NCBI GenBank assembly: GCA_046350295.1 | Contig: JAXMAR010000091.1 | Coordinates: 1 to 5,310 of the forward strand | DNA length: 5,310 nucleotides | Reading direction: 5' to 3' | DNA from: JAXMAR01 sp046350295 | GTDB lineage: Bacteria; Planctomycetota; Planctomycetia; Gemmatales; Gemmataceae | Shown: piece after piece, positions 1 through 5,310 of the stretch | Layout: each line of letters opens with the position of its first letter | Numbering within the stretch: position 1 is the first letter of the stretch | Translations under genes and position numbers: made by a program | Notes under the pieces: generated by a model | What the model saw: only the letters and a program-made list of their open reading frames with translations | What the model was told of the DNA's origin: nothing | Databases searched by the model: none

Positions 1-1355
1 TGCGCAAAGACCGCGCGCGCGAGCATATCCTGCTCGGCTTCCAGATTGCCCTGGCCCACCTGGATGAAGTCATCCGCATCATCCGCGCGGCGCGTACGCC
101 GAAAGACGCCAAGGAAGGGCTGATCGCGCGGTTCCAGTTTACTGAGCGCCAGGCGCAGGCGATCATCGAACTGCAGCTTCAGCGCCTCACCGGCATGGAG
201 CAGCAGAAGATCGCCGAGGAACTGGCCGAGATCCAGCGGCGCATCTCCGAGTACCTGGAGATCCTGGGTTCGGACAAGGTCTTGAAGCAGCTCATCATCA
301 AGGAGCTCAAGGAAGTTCAGAAGGAGTTCGGCGACGAGCGCCGCACGCAGATCGTCGAGGACGTGGGCGAGATTCGCCTGGAAGACCTGATTCAGGTGGA
401 AGACGTCGTCGTTACGGTCACGCACGGCGGCTATCTGAAGCGCACCTCGGTCGACACCTACCGGCGCCAGTCGCGCGGGGGCAAGGGCCGCATCGGCATG
501 GGCACGCGCTCCGAGGATGTGGTCGAACACCTGGTGGTGGCATCGACGCACTCCTACCTGCTGATCTTCACCAACAAGGGGCGCGTCTATTGGCTGAAGA
601 TCTACGAGATTCCCGACGCCGGCACCGCCGGCAAGGGCAAGCACATCTCGAACCTCATCAACCTGCAGCAGGACGAGCTGCCGAAGGCGTTCCTGGCGGT
701 GAAGGAGTTCGTGCCGGATCGCAACATCGTGATGTTGACGCGGCTCGGGGTGATCAAGAAGTGCGAGCTGACCGAGTTCGACAATCCGATGTCGAAGGGC
801 ATCATCGCCGTGTCGCTGGATGAAGGCGATGAGCTGATCGCGGCCAGGATCTCGACGGGCGACAACTTCCTGTTCCTGGGCACGTCGCAGGGCATGGCGA
901 TCCGCTTCAACGAGGACGAAGTGCGTCCGATGGGGCGGCCGGCGCGCGGGGTGCGCGGCATGGAGCTGGAAGAGGGCGATTACATCGTGGGCGCCGAGGT
1001 GGTGGAGAAGGAAGGCTTGATCCTTTCGATCTCGGAGACCGGGTTCGGCAAGCGGACTCCGCTGACCGACTACCGGCTGACGGCGCGCGGCCGCAAGGGC
1101 GTGATCAACATGAAGGTGACGCCGAAGGTGGGGGCCGTGATCTCGGTTCTATCGGTGAAAGAAGACTCCGACATCATGATCATCACCAAGGACGGCAAGA
1201 TCATCCGCATCGAGTCGAATGAGATCCGGCAGGCGGGCCGCTCGACGCAGGGCGTGCGACTGGTGCGGATGGAGGACGGCGATAAGGTGGCCGCTGCCTG
1301 CGTCGTGCCGGAAGCTGCCGAGGCGGACGGCCAGGGCGACTTGCCGCTAGAGTAA
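1..1355 (+). CDS. gyrA: DNA gyrase subunit A, C-terminal half (partial, 5' end outside window)
   Basis: This is the DNA-wrapping half of the GyrA subunit of the ATP-dependent cytoplasmic topoisomerase that introduces negative supercoils. The frame is open from base 3 and gives 450 residues ending in TAA at 1353-1355; roughly 400 N-terminal residues, including the catalytic tyrosine, lie outside. Residues 1-75 match the coiled-coil and tower end of the breakage-reunion domain (RKDRAREHILLGF, then TERQAQAIIELQLQRLTGME). The GyrA box reads QSRGGKG at 468-488. It is followed by a six-bladed beta-pinwheel, with blades near residues 135-162, 178-213, 242-270, 288-320, 338-370 and 390-420, each with a G-x-I/V-K/R-R type strand and several GRxxxGVR-like loops. 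The GyrA box argues for gyrA over parC. The protein ends in a short acidic tail (AEADGQGDLPLE). No frameshift is seen. The next gene begins at the base after the stop codon. Confidence 0.97.
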   Translation, partial: RKDRAREHILLGFQIALAHLDEVIRIIRAARTPKDAKEGLIARFQFTERQAQAIIELQLQRLTGMEQQKIAEELAEIQRRISEYLEILGSDKVLKQLIIKELKEVQKEFGDERRTQIVEDVGEIRLEDLIQVEDVVVTVTHGGYLKRTSVDTYRRQSRGGKGRIGMGTRSEDVVEHLVVASTHSYLLIFTNKGRVYWLKIYEIPDAGTAGKGKHISNLINLQQDELPKAFLAVKEFVPDRNIVMLTRLGVIKKCELTEFDNPMSKGIIAVSLDEGDELIAARISTGDNFLFLGTSQGMAIRFNEDEVRPMGRPARGVRGMELEEGDYIVGAEVVEKEGLILSISETGFGKRTPLTDYRLTARGRKGVINMKVTPKVGAVISVLSVKEDSDIMIITKDGKIIRIESNEIRQAGRSTQGVRLVRMEDGDKVAAACVVPEAAEADGQGDLPLE

Positions 1356-1913
1356 GTGCTGATCGACGACTATCTGCCGCGGTTTGATGTGTACGAGCGG
1401 CACTCGATTCTCATCGAGGCCGCGGCGGATGAGATCTATGCCGCGCTGCGCACGACGGACTTTGGGGCCTCGGGGCTGGTGCGGCTGCTGCTGCGGATGC
1501 GGGCGCTGGGTCGCCGTGCGCCAACCCGGGTGCAACTGGCGGACTTCGAAAAGGGCGGCTTTGCGATCCTCGACGAACAGCCGGGCCGGGAACTCCTGAT
1601 TGGCCTCGCGGGGACGTTCTGGTCGCTGAAGCCGCATTTGAGGCGGATCGACGCGCGGAGCTTTCGCGAGACGCCGCCGGCGGGGACGGCGCGGGCGGCC
1701 TGGAACTTCTCGATTGAGCCGGAGGCGGGCGGACGGCACCGGCTCACGACCGAGACTCGGGTCGAGTGCGCGGATACAGGGGCGCGCTGGCGGTTTCGCC
1801 CCTACTGGCTGCTGGTGCGGCCCGGGAGCGGGTTGATCCGCCGGGCGATGTTACGGGCGATCAGGGCGGAGGCTGTTAAGACGCGCACTCACCGCGGCCA
1901 AGCTGCAGGCTGA
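1356..1913 (+). CDS. SRPBCC/START-like domain protein of unknown function
   Basis: This is a 185-residue soluble protein with no signal peptide or membrane segment. Its pattern fits the SRPBCC (START/Bet v1-like) fold: an opening strand and helix (YERHSILIEAAADEIYAALR, residues 13-32), middle strands (residues 66-95), a long antiparallel strand pair (AAWNFSIEPEAGGRHRLTTE, residues 114-133) and a C-terminal helix (SGLIRRAMLRAIRAEA, residues 158-173). Such proteins often bind hydrophobic ligands, but nothing here identifies one, so the function is unknown. The GTG start at 1356 directly follows the gyrA TAA in the same frame with no recognisable Shine-Dalgarno, so re-initiation by ribosomes leaving gyrA is the likely route. 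GTG at 1389 is an alternative start, but it would drop LIDDYLPRFD, which I consider part of the family. The last 38 bases overlap the 3' end of the opposing reductase gene, so the residues after about 173 may be a poorly conserved extension. Confidence 0.78.
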   Translation: MLIDDYLPRFDVYERHSILIEAAADEIYAALRTTDFGASGLVRLLLRMRALGRRAPTRVQLADFEKGGFAILDEQPGRELLIGLAGTFWSLKPHLRRIDARSFRETPPAGTARAAWNFSIEPEAGGRHRLTTETRVECADTGARWRFRPYWLLVRPGSGLIRRAMLRAIRAEAVKTRTHRGQAAG

Positions 1914-3684
1914 AGGCTTCGTCATCGCCCCAATCCTGGTAGATCTCGGGGAACAGCTCGGCGGGCTTGGCGAGATCGGCGGTGAGCTTCTTGAACGTAT
2001 CCACCTTGTGGCGAAGGACGTAGTCGCGGAAGCTTTCGCCGTCGATGCGGTTGGCGACGAAGTGGTCGAGGACGCGGCGGACGGCGACGGGCGCCAGGCG
2101 CGCCGGGACGCTCTGCACGGCGAGGCCGTAGCGCATGATGCCCTGGGCGTCGGTGCCTCCGCCGAGCAGCATCTGATAGTAGGGCACTTCCTTGCCGTTG
2201 ATCTTGCGGGCGTTGCCGTAGAAGCCGATGTCGCCGGTCCAGTGCTGGCCGCAGGAGTTGGGGCATCCCGAGGAATGGATGTGGAGCTTGCGGACGGCCT
2301 TGTCGGGATGGTTGCTGACGGCCTGGACAAGAGCGGCGCCGAGGTTCATGGTCTTAGTAAGTGCCAGGTTGCAGGAGTAAGCACCGGGGCAAGTTACTAT
2401 GTCGTCAATCTGGCTGGCGCCGGCCAGGGCCAGACCGAGCACTTTGAGGGCGGAGTAGACGCGGGGCAGATTGGCCAGGGGAATGTAGGCCAACACGAGA
2501 TTCTGATCGATGGTGACGCGGAGCATGCCGTCGCCCGAATCCTCGGCGAGCTTGGCCAAGCCGCGCATCTGGTCACTGGTCATGTTGCCCTGGGGCACGA
2601 GAACGGTGACGGCTCCGTAGCCGGTCTGCTTCTGCTCGGCGACGTTGGTTTCGAGCCACCGGTCGTATTCCGGGTCGGCCGGCTTGCCGACGACGGGTAA
2701 TTCGGCGCCGGTTCCGAGCTTCAAAGATGAGGAAACGAACCCACCGAAACCTTCGGGCACGGCCTCGGGAATGGCGACGCCGCCGTTGGCCTGAATGTCG
2801 GCGTACTCGGCTTCGATGGTCTGGCGCACCCAATCCCAGCCGCGCTCCTTAAGAACGAACTTAAGCCGGGCCTTGTTGCGATTGTTGCGGTTACCGTGCT
2901 TATTGAAGAGGCGGACGACGGCTTCGATGCGGGGCACGATCTGTTCGACGGGCAGGAACTCATCGAGCAGAACGGCTTCGTTAGGCATGGGGCCGAGGCC
3001 GCCGCCGACATAGATGCGGAAGCCCTTGCGCTCCACATTATTTTCGATGCGTGTGACTGCCACGCAGCCGACGTCATGAATCGCGGCGACCATGCGGTCT
3101 TTGGCCGAGCCGGAGAACGAGATTTTGAACTTGCGGGGCAGGCTGTCGGTGAGTTCCTTGTGCAGGAAGGCGAAGGCAACCTGGCGCGCATAGGGGCGCA
3201 CGTCGAAGACTTCGTCGGGCAGGATTCCGGCCATGGAATCGCCGGTGACGTTGCGAACGGTGTTGTAGCAGGCTTCGCGCGTGGTGAGACGGGCATCGGC
3301 CAGCATTTGCAGCAGATCGGCCACGCGAGGCAGCGGCACGAAGTGATACTGCATGTTCTGGCGCGTGGTGAGGTGGCCCTTGCCAGCGGCAAATTCGTCG
3401 GCCACACGGGCCATCTGGCGCATCTGGGCGGCGGTGAGGGTGCCGCCGGGCACCTTGGTCCGGATCATGTGGACGCCGGGCTGGCGCTGGCTGTAGACTC
3501 CGCGGCGCAGGCGCTGAGCCCGAAATTCGTCATCGGAGATCTCGCCCGCCATGAATTTATTGGCGTAGCTGCGGAATAGCTCGATATCCTCGCGGACGGT
3601 TTTGTCGTACTCCTGTTCCTGCGGAGTGACGGCGGGATAAACGGCGGTTTCTAGAATCTCCATATTCCCCATCGAGATTACCAT
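1876..3684 (-). CDS. Ferredoxin-type nitrite/sulfite reductase (siroheme, [4Fe-4S])
   Basis: This is a complete 602-residue hemoprotein of the assimilatory sulfite/nitrite reductase family, which carries out six-electron reduction of sulfite to sulfide or nitrite to ammonia in the cytoplasm. It has the family's duplicated layout: ferredoxin-like half-domains near residues 58-125 and 350-415, and siroheme-binding domains near 135-290 and 428-560. The cluster ligands are C432 and C438 (C-x5-C in TCPGAYSCNLA) with C474 and C478 (C-x3-C in SGCPNSCGQH). Candidate siroheme/substrate-pocket basic residues are R67, R108 (TTRQN), R144 (YNTVRN) and K185/K187 (RKFKISFSG). Y64 (GVYSQR) and C139 resemble the Tyr and Cys cross-linked in some sulfite reductases. 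That leans towards sulfite, but sequence alone does not settle sulfite versus nitrite, so no symbol is given. Methionines at residues 1, 5 and 8 are all possible starts; none has a clear Shine-Dalgarno. No flavoprotein partner, cysH or siroheme gene is adjacent. The 3' end overlaps the convergent gene by 38 bp. Confidence 0.93.
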   Translation of the reverse strand: MVISMGNMEILETAVYPAVTPQEQEYDKTVREDIELFRSYANKFMAGEISDDEFRAQRLRRGVYSQRQPGVHMIRTKVPGGTLTAAQMRQMARVADEFAAGKGHLTTRQNMQYHFVPLPRVADLLQMLADARLTTREACYNTVRNVTGDSMAGILPDEVFDVRPYARQVAFAFLHKELTDSLPRKFKISFSGSAKDRMVAAIHDVGCVAVTRIENNVERKGFRIYVGGGLGPMPNEAVLLDEFLPVEQIVPRIEAVVRLFNKHGNRNNRNKARLKFVLKERGWDWVRQTIEAEYADIQANGGVAIPEAVPEGFGGFVSSSLKLGTGAELPVVGKPADPEYDRWLETNVAEQKQTGYGAVTVLVPQGNMTSDQMRGLAKLAEDSGDGMLRVTIDQNLVLAYIPLANLPRVYSALKVLGLALAGASQIDDIVTCPGAYSCNLALTKTMNLGAALVQAVSNHPDKAVRKLHIHSSGCPNSCGQHWTGDIGFYGNARKINGKEVPYYQMLLGGGTDAQGIMRYGLAVQSVPARLAPVAVRRVLDHFVANRIDGESFRDYVLRHKVDTFKKLTADLAKPAELFPEIYQDWGDDEAFSLQLGRGECAS

Positions 3685-3691
3685 ATTCTTG

Positions 3692-3712
3692 ACGCATGTG
3701 GCAAGTATGCGT
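3692..3712 (-). promoter_or_regulatory. Inverted repeat upstream of the reductase gene, candidate operator
   Basis: Arms ACGCAT (3692-3697) and ATGCGT (3707-3712) are perfect 6-base inverted repeats separated by 9 bases. They sit 8-28 bases upstream of the first possible reductase ATG. On the minus strand the right arm overlaps CATACT (3709-3704), a 4-of-6 match to a -10 element, but I see no matching -35. Position and symmetry fit an operator for a dimeric repressor or activator. That role is inferred; six-base arms can occur by chance. Confidence 0.35.
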
Positions 3713-3728
3713 ACTGTGATCGTAGCAC

Positions 3729-3748
3729 CCCCGCGTTAAATCGCGGGG
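3729..3748 (-). terminator. GC-rich hairpin after aat, possible terminator without U-tract
   Basis: CCCCGCG (3729-3735) pairs perfectly with CGCGGGG (3742-3748) around the 6-base loop TTAAAT, a 7-bp all-GC stem. On the minus strand it begins 3 bases after the aat TGA (3754-3752). No run of T follows on either strand, so it is not a canonical intrinsic terminator. It may be a T-less terminator, an mRNA 3'-end stabiliser or one copy of a dispersed intergenic palindrome. It separates aat from the reductase gene. Confidence 0.5.
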
Positions 3749-3751
3749 CTT

Positions 3752-4351
3752 TCAGAAGCGGGGACCGGGTTTTGTGGCGAGGGCTGCTTCGAGCATGCGG
3801 CGATAGGCGGCGTCGGGGACTTCGACAACCCCGAACTGGGCGAGGTGGGCGGTGAGGTATTGGACTTCGAGGAGGGCGAAGCCGTGGTCGCGCAAGCGGC
3901 GGGCGAGGGAGACCAGGGCGACTTTAGACATGTCGGTGACGCGGTGAAACTTGGATTCGGCGAAGAAGGCGCCGCCCAAGTGGACGCCGTAGAGTCCGCC
4001 GGCGAGCGAGCCATCGACCCACACCTCGACCGAATGTGCGATGCCGGTGCGGTGGAGTTCGGAGTAGACGCGGAAGACATCGGCGGTGATCCAGGTGGAG
4101 TCGCGATCGGCGCAACCGCGCATGACGCCGGCGAAATCCTCGTCGAAGCTGACGCGGAAGGCGGCTTTGTTCAGGGTGCGGGCGAGGGAGCGAGAGACGT
4201 GGAGGGCGTCGAGGGGGAGGATGGCGCGGACGGGCGGGCGGTGCCAGGTGATCTCTTTGCGGCCGGGAGGACCCATGGGGAAGAGCCCGCGGCGATAGCC
4301 ATCGAGGACGTCGGCAACGAGCAGGCCCTGGGTGACGCGGACTACGTCCAT
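3752..4351 (-). CDS. aat: Leucyl/phenylalanyl-tRNA-protein transferase
   Basis: Aat moves leucine or phenylalanine from aminoacyl-tRNA to the N-terminal Lys or Arg of proteins, marking them for ClpS/ClpAP in the bacterial N-end rule; it is cytoplasmic. The 199 residues carry the family blocks in order: GYRRGLFPMG (18-27), WHRPPVRAILPLD (36-48), TWITADVFRVYSELHRTGIA (86-105), GGLYGVHLGGAFFAESKF (118-135), DMSKVALVSLARRL (140-153) and LLEVQYLTAHLAQFG (160-174). E132 and Q164 correspond to the catalytic-region Glu156 and Gln188 of E. coli; the Asp of the usual D-x-Q is Glu162 here. The protein is shorter than the 234-residue E. coli enzyme and lacks the N-terminal GGDL segment, starting just before the GYRRG block. 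Its ATG shares one base with the stop of the preceding gene (TGATG), with GAGG at 4366-4363 as a distant possible Shine-Dalgarno. This implies coupled translation with the CBM9-like gene. Confidence 0.95.
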   Translation of the reverse strand: MDVVRVTQGLLVADVLDGYRRGLFPMGPPGRKEITWHRPPVRAILPLDALHVSRSLARTLNKAAFRVSFDEDFAGVMRGCADRDSTWITADVFRVYSELHRTGIAHSVEVWVDGSLAGGLYGVHLGGAFFAESKFHRVTDMSKVALVSLARRLRDHGFALLEVQYLTAHLAQFGVVEVPDAAYRRMLEAALATKPGPRF

Positions 4352-5040
4352 CAGCGAGTGAGCCTCAGACGTCCGAAGGCCTCGGGCGTATGGTAGGAGG
4401 GCGAGTTGACGGGCCGCCAGGCGATGTATTTACGAGGATCGGGGCCGCCTTCGATGCGGTAGAGATTGAGGCGGTATTGACGTCCGGGGGCGGCGGAGCC
4501 GGAATCGATGGAAGTCCAGGGGATGCGCATTTCGCAGAACCAGACTTTGGCGTTGGCATCGATGCGGGAGCGGAACTGAAAGCCGGAGTTCCAGAGCCAG
4601 TCGACCTCTTTGCCCTGGCGGGAGCGGTCGACATCGAGGTCCACCCATTCGTTTTGGGGCGAGACTTCGAATTCCTTATATAGGTTGATGTTGTTGAGAT
4701 CGTGCCCGATGAAGACTTCGACGACGTCGTAGTCCCAGAGCCCGTGGGTCTCCTGGGTGGTGCTCGGGTTGGGCTTGAGATAGAGAGATTGGTATTTCGA
4801 GATGAAGAGGAAGTAGAGGTATTTGCCGGTCCAGCGGCTGCGAATTTCGGTGCGTGCTTCGGGCTGGGATTCGGCGAAGCGGCCGGTGGTGGTGACGACG
4901 CGCGGGGCTCGCTTCCATTGTGGGGAAGCGGGGTCGGCGGCGAGGTCGAAATCGGTGCGCGAGAATTTGCTGGTGAAGACGGCAGGATCGGCGGCGGAGA
5001 GAAGTGCGCCGGCTGCGAGGTAGAAAGCGGTGAATCTCAT
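4351..5040 (-). CDS. Secreted CBM9-like (carbohydrate-binding family 9) protein
   Basis: This 229-residue protein begins with a probable Sec signal peptide (MRFTAFYLAAGALLSAADP; likely cleavage around residues 15-17). There is no lipobox cysteine, so it should be exported and soluble. The mature part resembles the CBM9-like/DOMON-type beta-sandwich: a DFDLAADPASPQWKRAP opening (residues 30-46), TEIRSRWTGKYLYFLF (64-79), the acidic signature DYDVVEVFIGHD (103-114), YKEFEVSPQNEWVDLDVD (121-138), WFCEMRIPWTSID (167-179) and YRLNLYRIEG (189-198). Family members bind sugars or occur in extracellular proteins of unknown role. No catalytic domain is attached, so an enzymatic function is not supported. 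The ATG overlaps the modA stop by four bases (ATGA), and GGAA at 5051-5048 lies 7 bases upstream as a usable ribosome-binding site. It is followed by aat with a one-base overlap. Confidence 0.82.
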   Translation of the reverse strand: MRFTAFYLAAGALLSAADPAVFTSKFSRTDFDLAADPASPQWKRAPRVVTTTGRFAESQPEARTEIRSRWTGKYLYFLFISKYQSLYLKPNPSTTQETHGLWDYDVVEVFIGHDLNNINLYKEFEVSPQNEWVDLDVDRSRQGKEVDWLWNSGFQFRSRIDANAKVWFCEMRIPWTSIDSGSAAPGRQYRLNLYRIEGGPDPRKYIAWRPVNSPSYHTPEAFGRLRLTR

Positions 5041-5310
5041 TTGGTTTTTCCAGTCACGGGCCGCAGCCCATGCCGTTCCAGAATCTTAGCGCCTTCGGGA
5101 CCTTTGAGAAAGTCGAGGTAGGCGCGGGCGGCGTCAAGTTGGCGGGTGGAGGCGACGATGCCGCAGGCCTGTTCAATGGGAGCGTGCAGGGATTCCGGCA
5201 CGGCAACGCCCTGCTGGCGGGCGACGAGGGACCAGGAGGTGATGGCGGCATCGACATTTCCGCTGGTCGCAAACTGGAGGGCTTGGCGGGCATTTTCGGC
5301 GAGGACGAGT
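5037..5310 (-). CDS. modA: ModA-type molybdate ABC transporter substrate-binding protein, C-terminal part (partial)
   Basis: The last 90 residues of a periplasmic oxyanion-binding protein are present; the gene enters from the right edge (first full codon at 5309) and stops at TGA 5039-5037. Typical ModA landmarks are LVLAENARQALQFATSGNVD (residues 1-20 of the visible part; usually NVRQAL...GEAD), AAITSWSLVA (21-30), and the closing helix AYLDFLKGPEGAKILERHGL (63-82), the family's F-L-x-S/G-P-E-A-x-x-I-x-x-x-Y/H-G-F/L ending. This protein class delivers molybdate or tungstate to the ModBC permease. Aligned by eye with E. coli ModA, the molybdate-contacting Tyr170 falls at a Ser (TSW), so oxyanion preference is uncertain. 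The N-terminal half and signal peptide are not visible. No modB follows; the next gene encodes a CBM9-like protein and overlaps this stop by four bases. Confidence 0.88.
   Translation of the reverse strand, partial: LVLAENARQALQFATSGNVDAAITSWSLVARQQGVAVPESLHAPIEQACGIVASTRQLDAARAYLDFLKGPEGAKILERHGLRPVTGKTK
5048..5051 (-). promoter_or_regulatory. Ribosome-binding site of the CBM9-like gene
   Basis: GGAA on the minus strand lies 7 bases upstream of the ATG at 5040, inside the last codons of modA. It supports this ATG as the start and independent ribosome loading in addition to coupling through the ATGA overlap. Confidence 0.5.

Noticed and set aside
468..488. Reading the plus-strand partial gene as topoisomerase IV parC
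   Set aside because: The QSRGGKG box and complete six-blade pinwheel fit GyrA; ParC usually lacks an intact GyrA box.
2008..2700. Long plus-strand open frame (230 codons) opposite the reductase gene
   Set aside because: It is antisense to strongly conserved siroheme-reductase sequence, its translation is low-complexity Gly/Ala/Val/Asp typical of a GC-rich shadow frame, and it matches no family I know.
2896..3579. Second long plus-strand open frame (227 codons) opposite the reductase gene
   Set aside because: Same strand and frame relation to the reductase codons and the same biased composition; no domain pattern or ribosome-binding site.
3845..4396. Plus-strand open frame (183 codons) opposite aat
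   Set aside because: The opposing strand encodes a clear Aat with all family motifs; the antisense product is repetitive Gly/Ala/Glu/Asp-rich and is a codon-bias artefact.
4702..5121. Plus-strand open frame across the modA/CBM9 junction
   Set aside because: It is antisense to two recognisable genes and has no family resemblance.
5054..5293. Minus-strand open frame with an ATG start inside the modA region
   Set aside because: It is Pro/Ser/Ala-rich and out of frame with the recognisable ModA C-terminus that runs from 5309 to 5037.
1..5310. A hidden novel defence, mobile or RNA system
   Set aside because: All stretches over 70 bases are covered by recognisable or plausible coding sequence; no direct-repeat arrays, integrase, transposase or toxin-antitoxin signature was found.

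Overview
The window is a high-GC, densely packed, ordinary-looking chromosomal segment. The GyrA sequence style, the secreted CBM9-like protein and the START/SRPBCC-like gene behind gyrA suggest an Acidobacteriota genome, possibly Bryobacterales/Solibacter-like. This is inferred from family resemblance only; no 16S or other marker is present. I see no mobile element, CRISPR array, tRNA, rRNA or phage gene.

Layout. (1) Positions 1-1355, plus strand: the C-terminal half of DNA gyrase subunit A (gyrA), cut by the left edge. (2) Positions 1356-1913, plus strand: a 185-residue SRPBCC/START-like protein. Its GTG start follows the gyrA TAA directly and in the same frame, so the pair is probably co-transcribed and translationally coupled. 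(3) Positions 1876-3684, minus strand: a 602-residue siroheme/[4Fe-4S] nitrite/sulfite reductase, convergent with gene 2 and overlapping its 3' end by 38 bp. (4) Positions 3685-3751: the only real intergenic gap. It holds a strong GC hairpin just after the aat stop and a separate inverted repeat just upstream of the reductase gene. (5) Positions 3752-5310, minus strand: three genes read right to left with overlapping stops and starts. They are the C-terminal end of a ModA-type molybdate-binding protein (cut by the right edge), a secreted CBM9-like protein, and leucyl/phenylalanyl-tRNA-protein transferase (aat).

Functions. The genes serve largely unrelated roles: DNA topology (gyrA), assimilatory sulfur or nitrogen reduction (the reductase), oxyanion uptake (modA), an extracytoplasmic carbohydrate-binding-type protein, and N-end-rule protein tagging (aat). 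The modA-CBM9-aat linkage is tight (ATGA and TGATG junctions) but has no obvious shared pathway. All coding capacity is accounted for. The long open frames opposite the reductase, aat and CBM9 genes look like GC-driven shadows. I found no convincing new system; the observations worth checking are small-scale regulatory structures, junctions and active-site variations.
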